Source: Helicobacteraceae bacterium (GTDB taxonomy: Bacteria > Campylobacterota > Campylobacteria > Campylobacterales > Sulfurimonadaceae). Taken from it: a DNA stretch of 16,545 nt. The notes beneath the pieces are model-generated. The model worked only from the letters and a program-made list of their open reading frames with translations, ran no database searches and had not been told where the DNA came from. This document shows positions 1-6,447 of the stretch, piece after piece. Positions within the stretch are counted from its first letter, which is position 1. The number at the start of each line of letters is the position of its first letter. The position numbers and the translations under genes are program-made. The stretch is taken from the NCBI GenBank assembly GCA_027061425.1, contig JALSUN010000219.1:4088-20632 (forward strand), given 5' to 3'.

Positions 1-159
1 GCCTTTGAACTCGGGATCCCCATCACATTTAGTTCTGATGCCCACAAACCAGAACAGGTTGGACTCTTTAGAAAAGAGGCTGAAGCTTTAGCCAAATCTG
101 TCGGTTATAGTGAGTGTGTTTATTTTAAAAACCGTAAAAGTATCGTTGTAAAGTTTTAG
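1..159 (+). CDS. hisJ: Histidinol-phosphatase (PHP family), C-terminal end only
   Basis: Open frame from base 1 to a TAG at 157-159, giving the last 52 residues of a protein that begins outside the window. The fragment contains SSDAHKPEQVG, the last metal-binding motif (S-D-x-H) of PHP-family phosphoesterases, and the KPEQVG continuation is typical of histidinol-phosphatases of the HisJ/HisK type, which dephosphorylate L-histidinol phosphate in histidine synthesis. The tail FKNRKSIVVKF fits the usual C-terminal end of this family. It faces the lipoprotein gene convergently, 87 nt apart, with a hairpin between them. Only the last motif is visible, so another PHP-family phosphoesterase cannot be excluded. 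Confidence 0.75.
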   Translation, partial: AFELGIPITFSSDAHKPEQVGLFRKEAEALAKSVGYSECVYFKNRKSIVVKF

Positions 160-180
160 AAGAGAGGGATAGATCTTAAT

Positions 181-207
181 ACAAGGAAGCGCAATATACT
201 TCCTTGT
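181..207. terminator. 9-bp hairpin between convergent genes
   Basis: ACAAGGAAG (181-189) and its exact reverse complement CTTCCTTGT (199-207) flank a 9-nt loop. It lies between the stop of the histidinol-phosphatase (159) and the stop of the convergent lipoprotein gene (247), where a shared two-way terminator is expected. Neither flank carries a strong T-run, so if it terminates it may work weakly or with help. Confidence 0.55.
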
Positions 208-246
208 CTCAAACATATTGTTTACTACAGACCTAAATATATAGTA

Positions 247-1809
247 TTAGTGTATTCTGGTAGAAGATTTATATAAACTTGAGTTTATTCCATCATCTGG
301 TCCATCAATACTTTGATTGATATCTTCATATAAAGGATAAGTCCCTTTACCCTTGGTGATTTCAATATTATCTATCATCCATCCTCTAAATCCATTAAAT
401 TTGCCATCCACTGTCTTAAATGTAAATTTCAATTTAACAGTTTGACCACTAAGGGATACTTTTTTAATATCAACCAATGGAATAGCTTCTTGTGTCAACC
501 AAGTTGGTGCTGAGTTATACCCTGTATTAGAAAAAGGTATAGCACTGCGATCAATAGATGTTTTGGGATCACTAAGAGGGTTTAACCTTGCCAAATCTCT
601 CCACGTTACACCATCATCAGTAGATACAGAAACAGTCATTATATCATAGCCGTTTAAGTTCGGATTGACTGATTCAATTTCCCAAAATGTGTCAAATGAG
701 AGTTTAATATCTCCAGATACTGTTGTTAGATCGATAGCAGGAGAGATAAGTTCACCACTATTATCAGTGACACTCATCCCACCATTGTATTTTGACACTT
801 GACCTATGGCACCAAGGAAGTTACCAAATGTATCATCTCCTGTGACACCATTACCATACCAGAAACATTGAGAATCGAGTGGAGAAGGAATAGCTCCTGC
901 AGATGTATCATCTGGTGCTAGTTTTACAGCATTATCTGTAAATGCTTTATTAATACCAGTAACCTTATTTGTATGTATATGCCAGTTGTTGTTACCATTA
1001 CTTCCGGTGAGCTTGTTCGTCGTCCAACCACTGTTATCTGCCTCAAAATCCTCCGAATATATTGCTGTTTGTTTTCCAGCAGATTGAAGTTTAAAGTTTA
1101 TACCACTTGTATTTGTATTTGTATGGATCTTATAATCTGAAACGACTTGTGTTATATAACCAGCAGCTGAAGCACTTAGAGTAGCACTAAGTAAAGCGTT
1201 TTTTAAAGAGTCATTTGCATTGATGAGAAGTGTATAGGCACCATTTTCATCAGTCACTGCAGTTACAAATGCACCATTGGTGGCTGCACCACCAGAGACA
1301 CTTACTTGTGCATTAGAAATCGCAACATCATGACTGTCTAATACAGTTCCTGAGATGGATGCGATGATAGCATTTTTTATTAAAGTACCCTTTCCTTTGT
1401 CATCAACAGAAATAGGCGTCATAAGGCTTGCAAATTTCTGATAATTTTCAGCAGTGATTTCAAGTGTTGTAGTAATAGTGATACCATCATACACTACGGT
1501 AAAGCTATAAAGACCTTCACCTAAATCGTCTACAGTGACTAAACCATCTTTGCCTACTGTAAAAGTTCCACTTTTTGAGGGTTCACCTCCAAGTGATGGT
1601 GCTTTAGAAGCTACCTTCACTTCCCCTGTTGCTCCAGAAAGTGAAGCCCCATTCACATCAGTCAACTTTAACTGATTTACTTTTGAGATTTCCAGTGGGG
1701 TACCACCATCGTCAGATGAACCACCAGATGATCCATCACCACTTGTGCTACAACCTGTTGCGACTAAAAGACCTACCGTTAAAATACTCATTGCTAATGT
1801 TTTTTTCAT
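247..1809 (-). CDS. Surface lipoprotein with carboxypeptidase-regulatory-like and immune-inhibitor/MAM-like domains
   Basis: 520-residue lipoprotein. Residues 1-20 are a lipoprotein signal: positive MKK start, hydrophobic stretch, and VATGC with the lipidated cysteine at position 20. A Ser/Gly/Asp-rich linker follows (21-36). Residues about 45-120 look like a beta-rich module. Residues about 150-240 match a carboxypeptidase-regulatory-like fold (ISGTVLDS at the start, then VTDENGAYTL), common in surface proteins. Residues about 250-486 match the beta-sandwich found after secreted M6/immune-inhibitor peptidases and in MAM-type proteins (YSEDFEADNSGW, WEIES, VSTDDGVTW, FRGWMIDNIEI). No catalytic motif is visible, so binding or adhesion at the outer surface is the likely role. 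The start is set by AGGGAGA six bases before the ATG. No neighbouring secretion genes are visible. Confidence 0.8.
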   Translation of the reverse strand: MKKTLAMSILTVGLLVATGCSTSGDGSSGGSSDDGGTPLEISKVNQLKLTDVNGASLSGATGEVKVASKAPSLGGEPSKSGTFTVGKDGLVTVDDLGEGLYSFTVVYDGITITTTLEITAENYQKFASLMTPISVDDKGKGTLIKNAIIASISGTVLDSHDVAISNAQVSVSGGAATNGAFVTAVTDENGAYTLLINANDSLKNALLSATLSASAAGYITQVVSDYKIHTNTNTSGINFKLQSAGKQTAIYSEDFEADNSGWTTNKLTGSNGNNNWHIHTNKVTGINKAFTDNAVKLAPDDTSAGAIPSPLDSQCFWYGNGVTGDDTFGNFLGAIGQVSKYNGGMSVTDNSGELISPAIDLTTVSGDIKLSFDTFWEIESVNPNLNGYDIMTVSVSTDDGVTWRDLARLNPLSDPKTSIDRSAIPFSNTGYNSAPTWLTQEAIPLVDIKKVSLSGQTVKLKFTFKTVDGKFNGFRGWMIDNIEITKGKGTYPLYEDINQSIDGPDDGINSSLYKSSTRIH

Positions 1810-2150
1810 TTTATCTCCCTAATACAGGTTGATTTCCCTGTTTCTAAAAGAAAGTATAATAGGTAAGCGTTTCAAAAACGTTCCATTTTACAGGTTTCTC
1901 TTTACCTGCTTGTTTTAATTTTAGTTCTATAACATTTAAAAAATGTCATTACGAAACTTACCGCTGACTGTTTATGCCAATTGGCTCAGATCTATAAATA
2001 AGAGATCTTATCATCAATAAAGATCATTATCTTTTATGAGAACACTTTATTGCTGTAATAAGTGTTTACATCAAAAAAAAGGGCTTGGCGTAATATGTGA
2101 AAATTATACTTTTAAAACCAAGGCAACAACAGATGTAAGTTCAGAAGGTT
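1810..2150. other. 341-nt gap upstream of the lipoprotein gene
   Basis: No convincing gene or RNA gene is seen here. It separates the lipoprotein start (minus strand) from the stop of the next minus-strand gene. It holds the lipoprotein leader (AGGGAGA Shine-Dalgarno at 1815-1821 on the minus strand; possible minus-strand -10 elements TATTAT/TATACT around 1852-1860), two dyads listed separately, a small inverted repeat CGTTT-caa-AAACG (1868-1880), and two weak hairpins: AAAGAT/ATCTTT (2019-2034) and AACACTT/AAGTGTT (2041-2066). The last two could contribute to 3' processing of the minus-strand gene ending at 2151, but neither has a T-tract. Confidence 0.5.
1824..1909 (-). promoter_or_regulatory. 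Pair of ACAGG...CCTG(T/C) dyads in the lipoprotein leader/promoter
   Basis: Two similar imperfect palindromes: ACAGG (1824-1828) with CCTGT (1837-1841), and ACAGG (1890-1894) with CCTGC (1905-1909), the first halves being 66 bp apart. A putative minus-strand -10 region lies between them. The first dyad sits just upstream of the Shine-Dalgarno, in the likely 5' untranslated region. They may be operator copies for one regulator, or RNA hairpins. No regulator is known; this is pattern only. Confidence 0.3.
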
Positions 2151-2630
2151 CTAGAATTGGCTTAGAACATTGTTTAGAAAAAAGTACACCTTTTCAGAGA
2201 GCAGTCTCTTTTGCAGATTGTTCCGACTCAAAAGTCCAAAATGGTCAACAACAACCATTGCTTTATCATTTTCCACCGTCTCAACTGTTCCGATCTCTGT
2301 AATAAATCGGCACTCATACCTATCTTCTAATCTTCGATTAGAATCGACACAGGCATTGAAAAAAGCATTATCAACACCCGTAGTCATCCCTTCCAAATAA
2401 GCGATATGCATTTTTGCTGTACGTCTGTATTTGTAAGCAAATGTAATCTCGGTATACTCTTTCAGCACCCGTTCTTTTCTCTCAGAGATCTGCCAGTTAT
2501 CATACCTGTAGAGTTCAGGATATTCACTTAACACAGCGATAAGTTCATCATCTGTCACCTCTTTTGAGGTATATGTAGCAAGCACTAGAAAAGTCAGCAT
2601 AACAAAAAGAGGGAGTATCAAAAATTTCAT
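2151..2630 (-). CDS. Hypothetical membrane-anchored or exported protein
   Basis: 159 residues, family not recognised. Residues 2-20 form one hydrophobic segment (KFLILPLFVMLTFLVLATY), which can be an uncleaved anchor or a signal peptide. The remainder is soluble, charged and mixed alpha/beta, with two cysteines (94 and 107) separated by 12 residues that could form a disulfide if the domain is periplasmic. There is no lipobox and no recognised catalytic motif. The start is the only ATG before the hydrophobic stretch; the ribosome-binding site is weak (an AGAAG-like stretch about 8 nt upstream). It is divergent from glnA across 225 nt and is not obviously in an operon. The hydrophobic N-terminus makes a real gene likely, but the function is unknown. 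Confidence 0.6.
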   Translation of the reverse strand: MKFLILPLFVMLTFLVLATYTSKEVTDDELIAVLSEYPELYRYDNWQISERKERVLKEYTEITFAYKYRRTAKMHIAYLEGMTTGVDNAFFNACVDSNRRLEDRYECRFITEIGTVETVENDKAMVVVDHFGLLSRNNLQKRLLSEKVYFFLNNVLSQF

Positions 2631-2855
2631 CGGGTTTACTTCTGCTTATATATTAGATTATGAGTACTGCAGTGAGCATTGTATATAGAATATTCTTTTC
2701 CTAAAAGCCCTCTAGACATACAACCAAAATTAATCTCTTAAAATTACCATATGAAACATCCGACACACTGTCTATTATTTAAGCATGCCTTATAGAAAAC
2801 TGTTACTTCTTCTTCGTTATACTTCATGCAATCAAAACTAATCAGGAGATTACAC

Positions 2856-4286
2856 ATGGGAAAATTTGTTACTACTACAGAAGATTTCTTCAAGTACTGT
2901 GAAGAGAACGATGTTCAATTCGTAGACTTTAGATTTACAGACATTAAAGGTGCATGGCACCATATCAGTTACAGAATGAGCGCTGTAACTGCTGCTCAAC
3001 TAGAGAACGGTCTTCCGTTTGATGGTTCTTCTATCGAAGCTTGGCAGCCGATTAACGAGTCAGACATGCTTTTGACTCCAGATGTAGGTAGTGCTTTCTT
3101 AGACCCATTTACTGCTGATCCTACCATTATCGTTTTCTGTGATGTTTATGACATCTACAAAAAACAAGGTTACGAGCGTTGTCCACGTTCTATCGCTAAA
3201 GCAGCACTAAAGCACGCTGAGTCTATCGGTATTGCTGACGCTGCTTACTTTGGTCCTGAAAACGAATTTTTCATGTTCGACTCTGTAACTTTTGTTGACA
3301 ACATCAACGAAGTTGGTTTCAAAGTAGACACTGAAGAGGGTGAGTGGAACTCAAACAACCCATACCCAGACATGTACAACACAGGTCACCGTCCAGGAAC
3401 TAAGGGTGGTTACTTCCCAGTAGCACCTACTGACTCTGCTGTTGACATCCGTGCTGAGATGATGCTAGTTCTTGAGCAAGTTGGTCTTGAAGTTGTTCTT
3501 GGTCACCACGAAGTAGCACAAGGTCAACATGAGATCGGTATTGTTTACTCTGACATCATCGGTGCTGCTGACAACGTTCAGAAGTACAAGTATGTTATCA
3601 AGATGATCGCACACCTTAACGGTAAGACAGCGACATTTATGCCAAAACCAATGTTTGGTGATAACGGTAACGGTATGCACGTACACCAGTCACTTTGGAA
3701 AGATGGTAAAAACCTTTTCTACAAAGAAGGAAACTACGGTAACCTTTCTGACATGGCTATTAACTACGCTGGTGGTATCTTTAAGCACGCTGCTGCAGTG
3801 TCTGCATTTACTAACCCGTCAACAAACTCATACAAGAGACTACTCCCAGGTTTTGAAGCGCCAAGTATCTTGACGTACTCTGCTAAAAACCGTTCTGCTG
3901 CATGTCGTATCCCTTACGGTGCTGGCGAAGGTGCTACACGTCTTGAGATGCGTTTCCCTGACTCTTCTTCTTGTCCTTACCTTGCATTTGCTGTTATGAT
4001 GATGGCAGGTCTTGATGGTATTAAAGATAAGCAAGTTCCAGTGGGTCCAATGGACGAAGACCTTTTCGAGCTTTCTCTTGATGAGATTCGTGAAAAGAAG
4101 ATTCCTCAAATGCCTCACACATTACGTGAAGCTCTTGAAGGTCTTCTCGGTGATAATGACTTCCTTAAGCCGGTATTTACTGATGAGTTCATCCATGCTT
4201 ATAAAGCATATAGATTTGAACGTGATGTATGGCCAGACGAAGGTCGTCCAACGGGTTACGAGTTTAAAACTACGTACCAGTGCTAA
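2856..4286 (+). CDS. glnA: Glutamine synthetase, type I, with Tyr-to-Phe change at the adenylylation site
   Basis: 476-residue GSI enzyme making glutamine from glutamate, ammonia and ATP; a cytoplasmic dodecamer in this family. Visible signatures: DGSSIEAW (56-63), GPENEFFMFD (133-142, metal-binding glutamates), GHHEVAQGQHE (216-226), NGNGMHVHQS (270-279) and NRSAACRIP (345-353). The length agrees with the usual 468-476. The start was chosen at 2856 because AGGAG (2844-2848) is 7 nt upstream; an in-frame ATG at 2826 would add ten non-family residues and has no ribosome-binding site. The position normally holding the adenylylated tyrosine (NLYDLP in enterics) reads DLFELS, with Phe404 (codon TTC, 4065-4067). 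The enzyme should therefore not be controlled by GlnE. The gene appears monocistronic, with its own terminator. Confidence 0.97.
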   Translation: MGKFVTTTEDFFKYCEENDVQFVDFRFTDIKGAWHHISYRMSAVTAAQLENGLPFDGSSIEAWQPINESDMLLTPDVGSAFLDPFTADPTIIVFCDVYDIYKKQGYERCPRSIAKAALKHAESIGIADAAYFGPENEFFMFDSVTFVDNINEVGFKVDTEEGEWNSNNPYPDMYNTGHRPGTKGGYFPVAPTDSAVDIRAEMMLVLEQVGLEVVLGHHEVAQGQHEIGIVYSDIIGAADNVQKYKYVIKMIAHLNGKTATFMPKPMFGDNGNGMHVHQSLWKDGKNLFYKEGNYGNLSDMAINYAGGIFKHAAAVSAFTNPSTNSYKRLLPGFEAPSILTYSAKNRSAACRIPYGAGEGATRLEMRFPDSSSCPYLAFAVMMMAGLDGIKDKQVPVGPMDEDLFELSLDEIREKKIPQMPHTLREALEGLLGDNDFLKPVFTDEFIHAYKAYRFERDVWPDEGRPTGYEFKTTYQC

Positions 4287-4306
4287 TCACTTTAGATTAA
4301 CTTTCT

Positions 4307-4349
4307 TGATGCCCTCGGGCATCACCTTCTCAACTTTTACTTTTTTCCA
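4307..4349 (+). terminator. Rho-independent-type terminator of glnA
   Basis: TGATGCC (4307-4313) and GGCATCA (4318-4324) form a 7-bp stem with the tetraloop CTCG, starting 20 nt after the glnA stop. A pyrimidine-rich tract with T-runs (4333-4347) follows at some distance. It separates glnA from the histidine kinase gene. Confidence 0.7.
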
Positions 4350-4397
4350 CCATTTTCTTTCAAAACGCCTAAAATAAGGGCTACTTTATACAAACCG

Positions 4398-4416
4398 TGT
4401 TATAACATTGTATAAT
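4398..4416 (+). promoter_or_regulatory. Probable promoter of the histidine kinase gene
   Basis: Two overlapping -10-like elements: TGTTATAAC (4398-4406, an extended -10 with one mismatch in the hexamer) and TATAAT (4411-4416, a perfect hexamer). There is no clear -35, which is usual for sigma-70 promoters in Campylobacterota. Transcription would begin about 20-35 nt before the GTG start at 4445, downstream of the glnA terminator. Confidence 0.5.
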
Positions 4417-4444
4417 ATTTTAAGCTAGCTAAGGACTTCACCCT

Positions 4445-5395
4445 GTGACTAAAGAGAAAACACGAGAACTTCTTAACACTGTTATAGATCTCAGTCATAG
4501 AGCACATCCTGACGTGCACCAAAAAGTACTGCTTCTTTCCAAACAGTATATGCAAGATGTCCGTTTTCGCGCGATGCTAGTTGAACAAAACTCTCGCTAC
4601 AATGAAAAACTGCAACGGCAAGAAAAAGAGTTGGCACGCTACAAATATGAACTTACCAAACTGGTAAAGCAAGAGACAGAAGAACATCTTAAACATGAAA
4701 AAATGCTCCAGCAACAGGCTAAAATGGCGGCCATGGGTGAGATGATGGACGCTGTTGCCCACCAGTGGAAACAGCCACTTAATGCACTCAGTATGTTTGG
4801 ACAGATGTTGCAGATGGATTATGAAGATGGCATCGTTGACAAGGCCTACATCGACACATTGCTTAAAGACACTGATGAGCAGATAGATCATATGATCTCT
4901 ACTTTAACAGAGTTTAGGACCTTCTTTAGACCCGACAAAGAGCCAGAGCCATTTGGTCTGAAACGTTGTATTCAAACCGTCACACTCTTGATGAAAGATG
5001 AACTCCTTCGCAACCAGATAGAAGTCAAGATAGAGAGTGAAAAAGAGATCATAATTAATGGTATAGAAAATGAGTTCAAACACCTCATTTTAAACATCCT
5101 AAACAATGCTAAAGATGCTTTTAATGAGCGTGAACGCAAGCAGCGTGCCATCTTTATACGTTTTTTCGAAGAATCAGGAAATATTATCTTAGAGATAGAG
5201 GACAATGCAGGGGGTATCCCTGATGATATCATCCAAGATATTTTCAAACCTAATGTAACCTCAAAAGAGGAAGGAACAGGCATCGGTCTCTACATGAGTG
5301 CACAGATCGCCCAGAAGATGAATGGTCAGCTCTTTGTCTCTAACAGTGATCAAGGTGCCAAGTTTACCTTGGAAGTACAACCTTGTTGTAACTAA
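4445..5395 (+). CDS. Soluble orphan sensor histidine kinase
   Basis: 316 residues with no transmembrane segment, so cytoplasmic. Residues about 1-40 form a short N-terminal region without a recognised sensor domain; about 45-95 is a charged heptad-rich coiled coil. The phosphoacceptor box is VAHQWKQPLNAL with His106. The HATPase domain has an N-box (LNILNNAKDAF, Asn217-Asn221), a G1 box (DNAGGIP, 253-259) and a G2 box (GTGIGL, 277-282). This H-box variant is typical of the large kinase family of Campylobacterota. Translation starts at GTG: AAGGA (4431-4435) is 9 nt upstream. No response regulator is adjacent, so partner and signal are unknown. The small N-terminal region suggests it either senses a cytosolic ligand or partner, or docks onto a separate sensor. 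Confidence 0.9.
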   Translation: MTKEKTRELLNTVIDLSHRAHPDVHQKVLLLSKQYMQDVRFRAMLVEQNSRYNEKLQRQEKELARYKYELTKLVKQETEEHLKHEKMLQQQAKMAAMGEMMDAVAHQWKQPLNALSMFGQMLQMDYEDGIVDKAYIDTLLKDTDEQIDHMISTLTEFRTFFRPDKEPEPFGLKRCIQTVTLLMKDELLRNQIEVKIESEKEIIINGIENEFKHLILNILNNAKDAFNERERKQRAIFIRFFEESGNIILEIEDNAGGIPDDIIQDIFKPNVTSKEEGTGIGLYMSAQIAQKMNGQLFVSNSDQGAKFTLEVQPCCN

Positions 5396-5453
5396 AGGTT
5401 TGAACTACCTCCTCCATCTCTACTTTTTAGACCTACACCTGATACTTTTCAAA

Positions 5454-6305
5454 TTATAAGACACCATCTTTATGAAGGTTGACACAAAGATTATAACCAT
5501 AATCTATAATCTCATCGGCACGGTTAAACTCTAGTGTACCACATAAGTTTCTCGGTACTTTAATCTCTATGTCTGGTGGATAAGTCGCCAACTTCATCCG
5601 TGCTATGGTGCCCTGCATAGAGTCAAAAGAGTTGTCTGCCACTTGATAGACCCCATTTTTTAAGGAGAGAGAGTCTGGCAGTGCTACTTTTGAAAAATAC
5701 TCCGTGATCTTAGAGGTCATACTATCATTTTTTTGAGGCAGAGGTAAGACGATGTCTAAGTCTACTGCACCGCCTAAGTTGACTGCAATACTTAGGTCTG
5801 TGTCATCATGAAAGGTCGGTGCGATGGGCACAGGATTTAAGACACCACCATCAACCAGTAATTTTCCTTTAAAAGGGTGTGGTGTAAAAAAGAGTGGTAG
5901 AGAGATAGAAGCACGAATGGCACTTAGCAAAGAGCCCTCATTAATCCAAATCTCTTTCTCTTCATCTATATCAGAAGCAACAGCTGTAAATTTTATAGGC
6001 AGGTCTTCTATGTTAGGATTACCCACCAAGGTCTCTAACTTCTCCATTAACACCTTACCCGAAACAAGTCCCCCCGTCCCTTTAAAGTCTAACAGTTTTA
6101 AGATACCAATGGTGTCAAGTTCCTGTAAAAAAGCAGTGTAATTGTCAAGTTTACCTGTTGCATAAAAACCACCTATGAGTGCCCCCATAGAACAGCCTGA
6201 TATAGATTCTATCTTATAATCATGTTCTTCTAACCACTTAATCACACCTATATGGGCCATACCACGCGCACCACCACTCCCCAATATCAACGATATACGC
6301 TTCAT
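5454..6305 (-). CDS. Patatin-like phospholipase (RssA-type)
   Basis: 283-residue bacterial patatin-family serine lipase/acyl hydrolase. Visible features: an oxyanion-hole glycine loop GSGGARG (9-15), the nucleophile elbow GCSMG with Ser39, and the catalytic Asp in VDGGVLNPVP (Asp152), giving the Ser-Asp dyad of this family. The length matches the short RssA/YchK group, with no added domain. It has no signal peptide, so it probably acts in the cytoplasm or at the inner face of the membrane; the substrate is not evident. AGGGAGA six bases before the ATG defines the start. The 17-nt stretch around the start codon is identical to that of the lipoprotein gene (1805-1821). It converges on the kinase gene with a 58-nt gap and diverges from leuA. 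Confidence 0.9.
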   Translation of the reverse strand: MKRISLILGSGGARGMAHIGVIKWLEEHDYKIESISGCSMGALIGGFYATGKLDNYTAFLQELDTIGILKLLDFKGTGGLVSGKVLMEKLETLVGNPNIEDLPIKFTAVASDIDEEKEIWINEGSLLSAIRASISLPLFFTPHPFKGKLLVDGGVLNPVPIAPTFHDDTDLSIAVNLGGAVDLDIVLPLPQKNDSMTSKITEYFSKVALPDSLSLKNGVYQVADNSFDSMQGTIARMKLATYPPDIEIKVPRNLCGTLEFNRADEIIDYGYNLCVNLHKDGVL

Positions 6306-6381
6306 TTTATCTCCCTATTTTCAACGACACTTACAGATTTAAATTAATCTCTCTTATCTTACCTAATTTCTTCTCGCAGTT

Positions 6382-6390
6382 TGTTATAAT
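6382..6390 (+). promoter_or_regulatory. Extended -10 promoter element of leuA
   Basis: TGTTATAAT is a perfect extended -10 (TGnTATAAT) preceded by T-rich sequence and without a clear -35, matching the sigma-70 pattern of Campylobacterota. It predicts a transcript start close to 6397, about 50 nt before the leuA ATG. Confidence 0.7.
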
Positions 6391-6397
6391 TGCGCCA

Positions 6398-6445
6398 ATG
6401 ATAAGTCTTGCAGGAGTTATCAGAAATTCAAGTTTAAAGGATTGA
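6398..6445 (+). CDS. Possible leader mini-ORF upstream of leuA (15 codons)
   Basis: ATG at 6398 to TGA at 6443-6445 encodes MISLAGVIRNSSLKD. Its start codon falls at about the predicted transcript start, so if translated it would be essentially leaderless, and its stop lies 2 nt before the leuA ATG. Five of 15 residues are branched-chain amino acids (I, L, V, I, L), which would suit a leader sensing leucine pathway products, but there is no run of Leu codons and no room for an attenuator before leuA. It may be chance. Confidence 0.2.
   Translation: MISLAGVIRNSSLKD
6399..6422 (+). promoter_or_regulatory. Inverted repeat at the predicted leuA transcript start
   Basis: TGATAA (6399-6404) and TTATCA (6417-6422) are perfect reverse complements 12 nt apart. 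After one mismatch the stem can be continued by TCT (6406-6408) with GGA (6413-6415), the last pair being a G-T wobble, leaving a 4-nt loop. It sits directly at the predicted +1, so it could be a repressor operator or a 5' RNA hairpin. Function is inferred from position only. Confidence 0.4.
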
Positions 6446-6447
6446 CC

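Noticed and set aside
2019..2066. Two short hairpins as terminators of the 159-residue gene
   Set aside because: Stems are short or bulged and no T-run follows on the minus strand, so they are only mentioned within the gap description.
2036..2302. Plus-strand frame of 88 codons
   Set aside because: It overlaps the 159-residue gene antisense, has no ribosome-binding site or hydrophobic signal, and its composition is not protein-like.
2826..2855. Upstream in-frame ATG for glnA
   Set aside because: It would add ten residues not found in the family, has no ribosome-binding site, and AGGAG lies 7 nt before the ATG at 2856.
3465..4377. Several overlapping frames on both strands within and after glnA
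   Set aside because: All are shadows of the strongly biased glnA codon use; none has a start context or a family-like sequence.
6442..6447. TTG start for leuA two codons upstream
   Set aside because: Only one base separates it from AAAGG; the ATG at 6448 has normal spacing.
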